A DNA stretch of 64,000 bases, taken from contig CAZWBR010000020.1 of assembly GCA_964632305.1 (NCBI GenBank), positions 5,356 to 69,355 of the forward strand, in the 5' to 3' direction. Shown piece by piece: positions 9,039 through 17,753 of the stretch. Numbering within the stretch: position 1 is the stretch's first letter; each line of letters begins with the position of its first letter. Origin of the DNA: CAZWBR01 sp964632305 (GTDB lineage: Bacteria; Bacteroidota; Bacteroidia; Bacteroidales; Prolixibacteraceae). The notes under the pieces were generated by a model. The model searched no databases. It was not told where the DNA came from and was given only the letters and a program-made list of their open reading frames with translations. The position numbers and the translations under genes are program-made.

Positions 9039-9524
9039 ATGAAAAAGCATTATTTTTCAGGAAAAATCAAAGATGGGGGAGGTTTTTTCTTCCCGATCCT
9101 GTTAATCTCTTTATTGATTACTGCCGGTTGTGCCGCCCTTCGGACTCCCTGTCCCTGCGATGCCCCGGAAGCAATGATCCTGGAGGGGAAAGAGATCACG
9201 GTCAACGCGGAGGTGGAGCGTCACGAGTCGGATGGAACAGGACGGCTAACGATCCGGGCGATGCTGGTCACGGCCGACAGTAGCGCTTTCCCGGCGACAA
9301 TCAAGGTGGGTAACTTCTATATTCGTCCTTCCGACCTTTCGCACGACGCTTATGAGGGGAGTTTCGAGCGGCAGAGCTCCGATCGTGAAGACGGGGTATG
9401 GGTTGGTGAGACCAATCATGGTCCCGACTGGCGACAGGGCGAGCTGACCGATGTGGCCGTGCAACTGACTGATAGAAAAGGGAAAGTTTTCTTTTTGAAA
9501 AAGGATAATGTGGTCGTTAAATAG
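9039..9524 (+). CDS. Putative lipoprotein of unknown function
   Basis: 161 aa. A basic N-terminus, a hydrophobic stretch (FFFPILLISLLITAG) and Cys at about residue 31 form a lipobox-like LITAGC, so the protein is probably lipidated. The mature part starts AALRTPCPCDAPEAM and continues as a likely all-beta domain of about 120 residues (alternating polar and hydrophobic strands, ending FFLKKDNVVVK). No family is recognised. It stands alone just upstream of tRNA-Ser. Confidence 0.65.
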   Translation: MKKHYFSGKIKDGGGFFFPILLISLLITAGCAALRTPCPCDAPEAMILEGKEITVNAEVERHESDGTGRLTIRAMLVTADSSAFPATIKVGNFYIRPSDLSHDAYEGSFERQSSDREDGVWVGETNHGPDWRQGELTDVAVQLTDRKGKVFFLKKDNVVVK

Positions 9525-9572
9525 TTCCCGGGATGATTTTTTCGGAACAATGGCTCTTTTGGTCTGTTTTTT

Positions 9573-9602
9573 TTTGAAGAACAAAAAAATCTCCTACTTT
9601 TG
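9573..9602 (+). promoter_or_regulatory. Promoter of tRNA-Ser
   Basis: TTTG (9573-9576), then 18 bases, then TACTTTTG (9595-9602), a full match to the Bacteroidota -33/-7 pattern. Transcription would start about 15 bases before the tRNA. Confidence 0.65.
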
Positions 9603-9623
9603 TGGCTCGTTCAAAAACCGAAA

Positions 9624-9711
9624 GGAGAGATGCAAGAGTGGTTGAATTGGCACGCCTGGAAAGCGTGTGTACCTCTAAAGGGTACCGCGGGTTCGAATCC
9701 CGCTCTCTCCG
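9624..9711 (+). tRNA. tRNA-Ser (anticodon GGA), integration target
   Basis: The acceptor GGAGAGA pairs perfectly with TCTCTCC, the discriminator is G, the anticodon loop CTGGAAA sits on stem CACGC/GCGTG, there is a long variable arm (TACCTCTAAAGGGTA) and the T arm is GCGGG-TTCGAAT-CCCGC. It is the intact copy. Bases 9626-9712 are repeated exactly at 19079-19165. Confidence 0.95.
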
Positions 9712-9712
9712 C
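9626..9712 (+). repeat. Left attachment repeat (att) of the tRNA-Ser island
   Basis: 87 bp identical to 19079-19165, offset 9453 bp, ending one base after the tRNA. Six further bases (TAGAAG) match after one mismatch. The identity covers nearly the whole tRNA gene, not only its 3' end. Confidence 0.85.
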
Positions 9713-9827
9713 GTAGAAGCATTGATAATAAAGCAGTTAAGAGTAATCATAGCTGCTTTTTTTATTGTTCAAACTGTACGTTTTTTGTTTTCAATTTCAC
9801 TGGTTTTTGATTGGTTATGACCCCAAA

Positions 9828-9847
9828 GTTAAACCGAGAGTTAAACC
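9828..9847 (+). repeat. Paired GTTAAACC boxes, left (putative integrase arm sites)
   Basis: GTTAAACC at 9828-9835 and 9840-9847, start to start 12 bp, between the left att repeat and the integrase start. The same pair, same order and same 12-bp spacing, is at 19005-19024 near the right end. Confidence 0.55.
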
Positions 9848-9857
9848 AGAAAACAGC

Positions 9858-11066
9858 ATGAATGCAACAGTTAATGTACTCTGTTACAAGTCAAAAACTC
9901 TCTCCAATGGCGAACATCCTTTGATGTTGCGCATATGCAAAGACGGCAAAAAGAAATATCAAAGCCTAAAACTTTCCATGAATCCTAAATTTTGGGACTT
10001 TGAAAAGGAAAAACCTAAGCGAAATTGTCCAAATCGAGAATACATTGAAAACATAATTGGCACTAATTTAGACAAGTTCAACAAACAAATAATTGAGTTA
10101 AAATCAGACGGAAAAGATTATTCAGCTCAAACTTTAATAGCTAAAGACAAGCGTAAAATTCAGCAAAAAACGGTTGGCGACTTTTATAAAGGATTACTTA
10201 GCGACATGGAGCAATTAGGGCAATATGGCAATTGGCGATTTTACAAAAGCTCTTACAACTCAGTAAATGAATTTACAAATGGGAAAATGGATTTTCTATT
10301 TTCTGAAATTGATCTTACTTGGCTGAATAATTATGAGCAATGGTTAAAGAAAAGAGGAAATAAAGGGACTACAATTAGTGTTCAGTTTCGTACTTTAAGA
10401 GCAGTTTATAACAAAGCGATTCAGGCTTTATTAGCTAAAAAGAGTAATTACCCTTTTGATGATTTTAAGTTTAATAGGTTTGATACAAGCACAAATAAAC
10501 GTGCAATAAGCAAAGATGATATTGCAAAAATTATGAAATTGGATTTGACTGATTCAAGATTAATTTTTGCAAGAGATATTTTTGTTTTCAGCTATTTGTG
10601 TGGAGGCATTAACTTTGTTGATATTGCGAACCTGAAGGCTGAAAATGTGAATAGTGGTAGGCTTTCTTATTATAGGCAGAAAACCCATAAAACAATAAAT
10701 ATCACACTGTTAAAAGAATCAATAGACATATTAAAGCGATATTCAGAAAATCGTTTTGATAATTACTTGTTTCCAATACTTGATATTAATTCGCATAAAA
10801 CACCCAAACAAAAGCAACTTAGAATTCACAATATGACTTTTCAGATTGATAAGCGGCTAAAACAGATAGCGGAACTTTGCGAAATCAAAACCAATTTGAC
10901 TACCTATGTCGCCAGACATTCATTTGCGACAGTTTTAAAAAAATCTGGAATAAATATCGCCTTGATTAGTGAAGTCCTGGGACATTCAGACATGAATACA
11001 ACACAAATTTATTTAGACAGTTTCGAAAATTCGCAGGTAGACGAAGCAATGAAATGCCTTATTTAG
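9858..11066 (+). CDS. Tyrosine recombinase (integrase) of the island
   Basis: 402 aa from ATG 9858; the frame is open further upstream, but the Met before NATVNVLCYKSKTLSNGEHP is the usual start for this family. Domains: Arm-DNA-binding N-terminus (about 1-95), SAM-like core-binding domain (about 105-215) and catalytic domain (about 220-400). Visible catalytic elements are an Arg in the SYLCGGINFVDI region (the canonical Arg is not in its usual context), Lys in RQKTHKTI, HxxR-type ARHSFATVLKKSG, LGHSDMNTTQIY and the nucleophile Tyr in that last motif. It lies directly 3' of tRNA-Ser, the usual position for the enzyme of a tRNA-targeted element, and would integrate and excise the island. Confidence 0.92.
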   Translation: MNATVNVLCYKSKTLSNGEHPLMLRICKDGKKKYQSLKLSMNPKFWDFEKEKPKRNCPNREYIENIIGTNLDKFNKQIIELKSDGKDYSAQTLIAKDKRKIQQKTVGDFYKGLLSDMEQLGQYGNWRFYKSSYNSVNEFTNGKMDFLFSEIDLTWLNNYEQWLKKRGNKGTTISVQFRTLRAVYNKAIQALLAKKSNYPFDDFKFNRFDTSTNKRAISKDDIAKIMKLDLTDSRLIFARDIFVFSYLCGGINFVDIANLKAENVNSGRLSYYRQKTHKTINITLLKESIDILKRYSENRFDNYLFPILDINSHKTPKQKQLRIHNMTFQIDKRLKQIAELCEIKTNLTTYVARHSFATVLKKSGINIALISEVLGHSDMNTTQIYLDSFENSQVDEAMKCLI

Positions 11067-11130
11067 ACTTATTTTCAAATTTTTAAATTTCGCCTGAAGC
11101 TTCGCTATCAGGCATTTTTATTTTTTACCT

Positions 11131-11173
11131 GGGACATTTTATTGATTTTATAAACCAAAATGATTCTTGTCCC
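11131..11173 (-). repeat. GGGACA-N31-TGTCCC site A
   Basis: GGGACA (11131-11136) and TGTCCC (11168-11173) with 31 bases between, in the gap between the integrase and the helicase-like gene. Its flank sequence fits the other three copies best when read in reverse. Confidence 0.6.
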
Positions 11174-11230
11174 ATAATCAGAAAGTCAAAACTTCTATTT
11201 TAGCGAAAGATAAAAACAAGATTATTTAAG

Positions 11231-13042
11231 ATGGAAACTGAGTCTTATAAGATAAAACAAGGTCAATACCTTTCAGATATTTGGGAGTTTTTACCTGAAA
11301 ACGCAATAATTGCAAAAACATTGCCCGGATTAGGTGCAACTTCTCTCGAAATAACTTCTAAACGCAATTCGATCATTATTGAGCCAAACGTCCCGGTAAT
11401 TGAAGGGAAAATGAAGAAGTTCCCGGATATTTTAGGGGTAAAAGAATCAGTAACCACAAAAAACGTTGTTGATTACCTTTCAAGTTCAGTTGAATACAAA
11501 AAAATTATAGTTACGCCCGAATCTTATTTTAAGGTTCAAAATGCGTTTAAACAACTTAGGATTAATTATTTCGAAGAATATTTCCTGCTATTTGACGAAT
11601 GTGAGCGGATCACACAGGATATTGATTACCGGGAGAGCATTGATGCTCCAATGGTAGATTTCTGGAAATTCAAAAACCGGTCTTTTGTTTCGGCAACGCC
11701 TATAAGGCCCACATCAAAAGAGTTTACAAAGCAAGGGTTTAAATTTGTTATTATTGATCCTGATTTTGAATACAAGCAACCGATTGAAATTTTCTCAACT
11801 TATAATGTGCTGGCAACTGTTAAAGACATATTAATCCCTGTCCTAAAGGACAAGGATAATATCCAAGATCACCATTGCTATTTTATTAACTCAGTAGACA
11901 TGATCCACTGCATTATAAAAGATTTGAACATTAAAGAAATCAGTAATATCTATTGTTCCGTTGATGCTGCAAAAAAGCTGAAAGAGCTTCAATATGTAAA
12001 TGTTTACAGCAATTTGAACGATCTGAACAAGTTCAATTTTTTTACAAGCCGGTTCTTTTCGGCAGTAGATATTGAGGTTGATTTTAAGCCACATATCACA
12101 ATTGTAACCGATGTTAAGTTTGCATCTCATAGCATGGTAATACCACAAACAGAATCAATTCAGATAGCTGGAAGGTTCAGGAATGGGGTGAAATCAATTA
12201 CACACATTACGAATACAGATAATACGATTGAAATAAAAACTGTGGGAGAGGTTATATCGGAAATCAGAGATGGCAAAAAAGCTTACGATAAACTTTTGAC
12301 CTTATATAATACGTTTAAAAAAGATGCATATAAAACAATTTTTAAAGAAGCGTTGGAGCGTGTAGAATTTGCGAAATTATTAACTCCTGATGGTGAATTG
12401 AACTGGTTTAAATATGAAAATGTGTTGATGGATCAACTTATCAAAAATGCTTACCATGATTCAGAACGCTTACTTGGTGCATATCGTGATGCCGGATTTT
12501 TTAATCTCAAGCACCTTGATTTTAAAAATCATAGGTTCGATGACAATAAATATTTCCGAAGGGCTGGAATTACAAAGAATGCACTACGCAGAGAAATTGT
12601 TGCAGAATTGGATACCATCGACTTGTCCGAAATTGATGAAAATATATTCGGTATTGCACAACTTGAAAAGGAAGATCCATTAATTGTTAAGGCATATTTT
12701 GAACTTGGCAAAGAATTTATTGAAAAGATAAAATATAAAGAAAAGGATTTATGGATTGCATTAGTAAAAAAAGCAGTAGAAAGGGGCGAGTCAAACCATC
12801 CAATATTGGATGCGGTACTCAATATATTTAATGTTGATTGGGAATATACAGAAGATGAAATAAGAACTGCTTTGCAAAAAATTTATGACGAATTTGAAAT
12901 GGAAATCAAAGCAAAAGCAACTGATTTAGAGGAATATTTTGAATTATCTGCCAGAAAAACGGTTCGTAAAAACGGAAGTGAATCAAAAGGATATAAGATA
13001 ATAAAGGCAAAGTTCACAAAAAGAAAGTTGGGACAAAATTGA
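11231..13042 (+). CDS. Helicase-like ATPase with a lysine-less Walker A
   Basis: 603 aa. The N-terminal half looks like an SF2 helicase/ATPase core: TLPGLGATSLEI (about 30-41) sits where Walker A is expected but has Ala-Thr-Ser instead of Gly-Lys-Thr/Ser, LLFDECERI (about 120) is a DExE Walker B, FVSATPI (about 152) is a motif III, and SIQIAGRFRNG (about 315) is a motif VI with the arginine finger. The C-terminal 270 residues are helical and unassigned. I recall related proteins in small Bacteroidota integrative elements that also lack the Lys, but cannot name the family. A role in replication, excision or mobilisation of the island is possible. It is flanked by two GGGACA/TGTCCC sites. Confidence 0.6.
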   Translation: METESYKIKQGQYLSDIWEFLPENAIIAKTLPGLGATSLEITSKRNSIIIEPNVPVIEGKMKKFPDILGVKESVTTKNVVDYLSSSVEYKKIIVTPESYFKVQNAFKQLRINYFEEYFLLFDECERITQDIDYRESIDAPMVDFWKFKNRSFVSATPIRPTSKEFTKQGFKFVIIDPDFEYKQPIEIFSTYNVLATVKDILIPVLKDKDNIQDHHCYFINSVDMIHCIIKDLNIKEISNIYCSVDAAKKLKELQYVNVYSNLNDLNKFNFFTSRFFSAVDIEVDFKPHITIVTDVKFASHSMVIPQTESIQIAGRFRNGVKSITHITNTDNTIEIKTVGEVISEIRDGKKAYDKLLTLYNTFKKDAYKTIFKEALERVEFAKLLTPDGELNWFKYENVLMDQLIKNAYHDSERLLGAYRDAGFFNLKHLDFKNHRFDDNKYFRRAGITKNALRREIVAELDTIDLSEIDENIFGIAQLEKEDPLIVKAYFELGKEFIEKIKYKEKDLWIALVKKAVERGESNHPILDAVLNIFNVDWEYTEDEIRTALQKIYDEFEMEIKAKATDLEEYFELSARKTVRKNGSESKGYKIIKAKFTKRKLGQN

Positions 13043-13072
13043 TGTTATATGCACTAAATAAAAAAATGTCCC
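13030..13072 (+). repeat. GGGACA-N31-TGTCCC site B
   Basis: GGGACA (13030-13035), 31 bases, TGTCCC (13067-13072). The left arm overlaps the end of the helicase-like gene (stop at 13040-13042) and the site precedes the next gene. Confidence 0.65.
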
Positions 13073-13120
13073 AAAAATAGATTCCAAAATATTATTGTCG
13101 TTTTCCTTACTTTCCTGTAA

Positions 13121-13594
13121 ATGAATGAAAATATTATTACTATAAACAATACTACAACTATGAAGACAAGTGGATTAATTAAAGTTGGAAACGAATATCG
13201 AGTAGTTTTTTATGAGATAGATGATCGTCCGGAAAATGTGGTTTTATCAAGTCCTGGTCCGTTGCCAATGAATTGTAGTTGCGAATCAAAACTTGTTTTG
13301 CCTAAAAAATTAATCCTAACCTGGAAGGTACAGGAAGGATCATATTACAGTTGTGGTTCAAGTGTCGCTTTAATTGAGTGGAATGGAATAGTTATCAATA
13401 GAGTCGATTCTCGTTCAATTGAAGCCGTAGCCAGCTTGATCAATACAACAATGGAGATGAGCAACGAAGACCTAGGTAAAATCTACATAAACGAATTGGA
13501 GAAAAAGAATCATGAATTAGAACTTACCAATATGCAACTCAAAACGGAAGTTGAAAGACTTAATTGTGAAATAACAAATTTGAAAAATAAGTAG
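13121..13594 (+). CDS. Hypothetical protein with C-terminal coiled coil
   Basis: 157 aa; a second Met at residue 14 (MKTSGLIKVG) could be the start. The first 110 residues are probably a compact beta-rich domain with three cysteines (NCSCESK and SYYSCGSS). The last 45 residues (INELEKKNHELELTNMQLKT and onward) are a heptad-patterned coiled coil, suggesting self-association. No family is recognised. The gene is bracketed by GGGACA/TGTCCC sites B and C, as if it formed a unit. Confidence 0.6.
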   Translation: MNENIITINNTTTMKTSGLIKVGNEYRVVFYEIDDRPENVVLSSPGPLPMNCSCESKLVLPKKLILTWKVQEGSYYSCGSSVALIEWNGIVINRVDSRSIEAVASLINTTMEMSNEDLGKIYINELEKKNHELELTNMQLKTEVERLNCEITNLKNK

Positions 13595-13639
13595 TCTCCT
13601 ATTTTTTACGCTTGATTTTGAAAAAATAGCAATTCAAAA

Positions 13640-13837
13640 CTAATTGGGACAAAACGGTAATCTATATGCTACATTCAAAAAATGTCCCAAATATTTTTTG
13701 AAGAATTGCGAGGTCTCACGCCCTTTATACCAATAAGCCCCCTCATCATTATTTTGATAAATTAGCCAGACATTGAGAATAAATAGAGTAATTATTAAAA
13801 AATCTGACAAACAGATTTTTTTCTCAAATAATTGCAT
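13640..13837 (-). CDS. Doubtful small membrane protein
   Basis: 65 aa on the minus strand with one hydrophobic segment (FLIITLFILNVWLIY, about 13-27). No homology is recognised and its 3' end covers repeat site C, so it may not be real. It is listed because it has an ATG, a plausible transmembrane helix and no competing gene. Confidence 0.2.
   Translation of the reverse strand: MQLFEKKICLSDFLIITLFILNVWLIYQNNDEGAYWYKGRETSQFFKKYLGHFLNVAYRLPFCPN
13646..13688 (+). repeat. GGGACA-N31-TGTCCC site C
   Basis: GGGACA (13646-13651), 31 bases, TGTCCC (13683-13688). The interior shares words with site B (TATATGC in the same region, then an A-run before TGTCCC). Confidence 0.65.
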
Positions 13838-13967
13838 TGCTTTTAATAATATTATTCTTTAGTTTTGTTTAACATTCAAACAAAAGATGCCTATGATTTG
13901 ATCAAATATTAAAGGAACAATTAAATAAAATATATAGAGGCGTTAGCTTTTATTCCTGCTTCTGAAA

Positions 13968-14061
13968 ACCGCCAAATTTCAAAAGCCATGCATGAGTAAT
14001 AAGTCAAACGTCCACGCCACGGCGTGGGCTTAACTTATTTGCATGGCGGGTGCTTGGCGGT
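13968..14061. repeat. 94-bp nested palindrome
   Basis: Four nested inverted pairs around one centre: ACCGCCAA (13968-13975) with TTGGCGGT (14054-14061); GCCATGC (13985-13991) with GCATGGC (14041-14047); AATAAGT (13998-14004) with ACTTATT (14033-14039); CCACGCC (14012-14018) with GGCGTGG (14021-14027). It is GC-rich inside AT-rich DNA and could fold into a long hairpin upstream of the lipoprotein gene. It may be a small non-autonomous element or a structured 5' leader. Confidence 0.6.
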
Positions 14062-14137
14062 ACCTCAGGGGCGAATGGCTAAGTTTTACGCTCCTTTTTT
14101 TATATCAATTTGATCTTTAGTAATATATAACAAATTT

Positions 14138-15358
14138 ATGTGTAAAATGAAAATGAAAAATTCCATTCTCAGGTTATCTATACTTTTTGCTTGGGTAACA
14201 CTTGCAATTTTGATCTTCTCCTGTACGAAACAGGAAAAAGCTGTTTTACCTTCTATTTCAACAATTGCTGTAAGTAATATCACAAAATCAACAGCTATCA
14301 CTGGTGGAAAAATTTCATCAGATGGCGGAGACCCAATTACAGCTTGCGGTGTGTGTTGGGGTACTACCCCAGCTCCTACAATCTCAAATAATAAGACAAA
14401 TGAAGATATTGCTAATTTGAATTATGCTAGTAATATTAACAAATTGAATGCAGGAACAACTTATTATGTAAGAGCTTATGCGATTAATTCTTTAGGAACG
14501 GCTTATGGAGATGAAATTAGCTTTAAGACACTTGGAAATTCTGTAGCTGAGAAATTAGTCTTTGGATCTGAATCTGGGAAAATTTATATAGTTAATATAG
14601 ATGGAACAAGCTTGAAGATGCTTACAGATTATAAATACAACTATAGTCCAAATTGGTTTCCCGATGGGAAAAAAGTTGCATTTGTTAGAAATTTATATCC
14701 CACTGATGATGGTAATGTTTATATTATGAACTCTGATGGAACCAATATTGTTAAACTTACTAACGAAAGTAAGTTGGAGGTTAATGATGTTTCAGTTTCT
14801 CCGGATGGAACAAAAATTTTATATGATTTAGGTCAAGATATTTATTGCATCAATGTAGATGGAACTAATAATGTGAAATTAACAAATAAAATTGACAATT
14901 TATCTTTTTCCGATCCAAATTGGTCACCTGATGGAAAACAGATTATCTTTTCTTCACACCTTGATAATCCAAACGGAACAATTAATACAAGTTTGATTGT
15001 TATGAATCTTGATGGAACAAATAAGTTTGAAATGGCTAAATTCTCAAAAAGCTCTAATAGTAATGGAAGCATTACTATTAATAATCCTTCTTTTTCGCCG
15101 TCAGGCGAAAAAATAATTTTTCAAACCTATGATGATGAATACTCCACCATTTTATGTGTCATAAACGCCGATGGAACAAATTTAAAAAGGATTTTAAAAT
15201 TAGAGGGAAATGATGAAACTAGACCATGTTGGCTTCCTGATGGAAACAAAATTATAGGTAGTCAATATAATGAGATTTTTATTTGTGATAGTAATGGCGG
15301 GAATATAAATTTTATTTTCACCATGACTGATAACATCGATAAAATTAGTATTTATTAA
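14138..15358 (+). CDS. Lipoprotein with Fn3-like domain and WD40/TolB-like beta-propeller
   Basis: 406 aa. The N-terminal signal ends in a lipobox (AILIFSC, Cys at about 30). Residues 40-130 form a domain of the kind often seen in Bacteroidota surface proteins (ITGGKISSDGGDPITACGVCWG, then TTYYVRAYAINSLGTAYG). The rest has at least five PD40-type blades with the repeated pattern NxDGT ... L(T/K) ... WSPDGK (for example NWFPDGKKVAF, SVSPDGTKILY, NWSPDGKQIIF, SFSPSGEKIIF, CWLPDGNKIIG). It is probably an outer-membrane-anchored binding protein; the ligand is unknown. It is accessory cargo of the island, preceded by a 94-bp palindrome. Confidence 0.8.
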   Translation: MCKMKMKNSILRLSILFAWVTLAILIFSCTKQEKAVLPSISTIAVSNITKSTAITGGKISSDGGDPITACGVCWGTTPAPTISNNKTNEDIANLNYASNINKLNAGTTYYVRAYAINSLGTAYGDEISFKTLGNSVAEKLVFGSESGKIYIVNIDGTSLKMLTDYKYNYSPNWFPDGKKVAFVRNLYPTDDGNVYIMNSDGTNIVKLTNESKLEVNDVSVSPDGTKILYDLGQDIYCINVDGTNNVKLTNKIDNLSFSDPNWSPDGKQIIFSSHLDNPNGTINTSLIVMNLDGTNKFEMAKFSKSSNSNGSITINNPSFSPSGEKIIFQTYDDEYSTILCVINADGTNLKRILKLEGNDETRPCWLPDGNKIIGSQYNEIFICDSNGGNINFIFTMTDNIDKISIY

Positions 15359-15433
15359 AAACACTGAGTGCAGAGTGTAATAATTATTTTGATGGGATAT
15401 CTATTTAATCGGAGCAGGAAGATTTTATAGTGA

Positions 15434-15709
15434 AATTCAGATTGGATTGCCAATTACTTCAAGAGATTTGGTGATTTTCATTTCGATGAATATTTGCAGT
15501 CTCAAAATATCCCCTATCGACAAGTTCGGGGATTCAATGAAGAACTCACTTTTGGTAATAAAGGCTATGCAGTAAAATTTCTGGGGAAACAAGAAGCATT
15601 TATTAATTGTGAATGGAGTGAAGGTAGTGTTGGATTGAATTTTACTCTTTATATTTATTTTAGAGAAGACGGATTAAGTAATTTTGAATATCAGGCTAAT
15701 AACGATTAG
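15434..15709 (+). pseudogene. Remnant or start-less reading frame
   Basis: Open from the codon after a stop at 15431-15433 to 15709, with codon use like its neighbours, but no ATG and only a TTG at 15494. The frame reads about 91 codons (for example NIPYRQVRGFNEELTFGNKG, ending NFEYQANND). It may be the 3' end of a truncated gene, or start at TTG. Function unknown. Confidence 0.35.
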
Positions 15710-15754
15710 GTTAATATTAATAAATTTGGTTAGGACAAATTATAGTGATATTTA

Positions 15755-16189
15755 ATGATTTTCAAACCGTCGCTTATGAAAAATTTCAGATTCTTATTGT
15801 TTTTCATCATTTTCATATTAAACTCAGGATATAGAGATTATTATGATTATGATGACCCATACAGTGAGCCTTATAGCGGAATTGGTTATATTTATTTAAT
15901 TGGAATTATTCTTGTTATTGCAATTGGATTATTGATTGTTAAAAATATTTCAAGAATTTTAGCATCGATTCTTGGGGCAACTTTTGCTATATTTAAAGGC
16001 CTAATTCCAATATTATTAATCTGTATGGAAATTATTTTAAAAATAGGGGCTGGGATGGCGTTTGCAATAGGATTATCCAACTTTGGCCAATATTGGAATA
16101 TAGTTGGAGTAATATTATTTATACTATGTGCATATTCAATGAAATTTTCATTGGCGAAAAAAATAAATGAAAAATATTTTTATGATTAA
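15755..16189 (+). CDS. Small membrane protein
   Basis: 144 aa, or 137 from the Met of MKNFRFLLF. It has an N-terminal signal-like hydrophobic stretch, a Tyr/Asp-rich linker (YRDYYDYDDPYSEPYSG) and three or four further hydrophobic segments (IYLIGIILVIAIGLLI, ILASILGATFAIFKGLIPILLI, NIVGVILFILCAYSM), ending in a basic tail. It is an integral membrane protein of unknown function and could pair with the next gene, 16 bp downstream. Confidence 0.6.
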   Translation: MIFKPSLMKNFRFLLFFIIFILNSGYRDYYDYDDPYSEPYSGIGYIYLIGIILVIAIGLLIVKNISRILASILGATFAIFKGLIPILLICMEIILKIGAGMAFAIGLSNFGQYWNIVGVILFILCAYSMKFSLAKKINEKYFYD

Positions 16190-16205
16190 CAAATGTTAGA
16201 TATCT

Positions 16206-16745
16206 ATGAAAACAAATGTAACTCAAAATTTTGGAGATCCTTTAAAAGCTCGTGAAAAAAAACAGTCATTTTGGAAGAAGAGCTTTATTTATGATCTAAT
16301 AATCCTATTCATCTTAATTAGCCTTTTTTCTTGGATTTATATTTTTAATCCAAAAAATGTGTTACAAAATTTGGGTTTAAAGCCGAATCCTAAGATTTTA
16401 TATTCTCATATAGAGTTTAAAGAAAATTTGGAATATCTTGAAAAGAGGAATATGGCGTATGTCGAATACAAATCTTCTGATATGCTTGGCATAAATAATA
16501 CTATAAAATGGTACGAATTCTTGGCTATAGAGGAAAAGCAAAAAAAGGAAGGTTGGGATGGTGAAATTGAAGTGAAGATTAAGAATGAAGGAAAATCTGG
16601 ATTGATTTTAGTGCAAGCATTTTATGGGGAAAAAAAGGAGAAAAGCCTAATGTTAAAAAGAAATGAATATGCGACTTTACACTTCATTTTTGCAAAAACG
16701 AATAATGGAGGAAAATATGTTGTGCAGATTCAATCACTAGAGTAA
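16206..16745 (+). CDS. Single-pass membrane protein of unknown function
   Basis: 179 aa: a basic cytoplasmic N-terminus (about 1-27), one transmembrane helix (FIYDLIILFILISLFSWIYIF) and a soluble C-terminal domain of about 125 residues likely to form a beta-sandwich (EIEVKIKNEGKSGLILVQAF). It lies 16 bp after the preceding membrane protein gene and both probably share a transcript. Confidence 0.6.
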   Translation: MKTNVTQNFGDPLKAREKKQSFWKKSFIYDLIILFILISLFSWIYIFNPKNVLQNLGLKPNPKILYSHIEFKENLEYLEKRNMAYVEYKSSDMLGINNTIKWYEFLAIEEKQKKEGWDGEIEVKIKNEGKSGLILVQAFYGEKKEKSLMLKRNEYATLHFIFAKTNNGGKYVVQIQSLE

Positions 16746-16830
16746 AATCAAATATGACTTTTACCTACATATAGACATATTGTTCCATTTTTTATTTAAA
16801 AATATTTCAGAATATCAAGAATTATAAATT

Positions 16831-17640
16831 AAAACAACAGGAAATAAGGCACTCGCTAAGGATGCTCACATTTTTTGTTTGTTGCTTTGCAATGTCAAGC
16901 CCTTCGGGTTTTGTTCCGGTAATTAGGGAGTAAATGCTTCAAAGGAGTTTCGCTCACATCATTCCATTACGGTCTTAAAGCCTTTGCGCTTCGCTTAAGA
17001 CATTTACTCCCGACATTCCATTCGATCACTCAACACCTTATAGAAGCAAGTCCGGCAAGATTTGCTCATGCTTCGCAACACTTGCCCTTGTAGAGTGCAC
17101 TGCTAAATTACCGTAACAAAAACTTGCAAAGCAGACACTCCTCATTCCGCTGAAGCTGCATTCGTCATTCAAATCAAAAAACTGATCCGCTCCTTAGCTC
17201 GTAAGCATTCCCGTCAATCCCTAAAGCCCTTTCAAGGAATTCGCTCTGCTCATTGGTTTTTAATAGGGATTGACTTTATGCTTTATTGTTTGGCTCGCCT
17301 GCAAAAGGCAATTATACCGCTCACAGTTCCTTGTGTCTAAAGTCGGCACTTCGTCAACAGTTCGCTCAGGTCGAACTGCTATTTTGCCTTACAGGCTACA
17401 ATAGCTCTTAGTCCTCCCACCATTGCCTAACTCGCAGACGGCTCGCGCCAGTGCCAAGATTGCAAAACTGTTAAACAAAGGTTGATGGCGGCAAGAAGAA
17501 TGTCTGTCAAGGTCATGCCTACGGTTGAAGCTATTTATCCCACCCAATAACCCACGCACATAAACCGCTTCAAACCTTGACAACCATTAGCCGCCATTCA
17601 TAAAGGTGCTTAACAGTTTTACAATCTTTTTGGTGTTTGA
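16831..17640. other. Palindrome-dense non-coding block
   Basis: About 810 bp without a credible gene and visibly richer in G+C than the surrounding island. Inverted pairs: GGGAGTAAATG (16926-16936) with CATTTACTCCC (17001-17011); GTCTTAA (16972) with TTAAGAC (16995); TTTTGTTCCGGTAATTAG (from about 16910) with the near-complement ending AACAAAA (about 17104-17120); GTCAATCCCT (17213-17222) with AGGGATTGAC (17265-17274); CAGTTCG (17358) with CGAACTG (17372); and a large nested hairpin from GATTGCAAAACTGTTAA (17458-17474) to TTAACAGTTTTACAATC (17610-17626), containing ATGGCGG/CCGCCAT and TGTCAAGGT/ACCTTGACA. It could be structured RNA or folded-DNA recombination substrate. Confidence 0.55.
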
Positions 17641-17753
17641 AGTCACATATTAAAAAGCGAGAGTACAAATCTGCAATATTACCAAAGATTATGGACGATA
17701 TATAATGTTAATTTTAAATTTCATATTACTTTAGTCAAGACAAAGAATTAATT

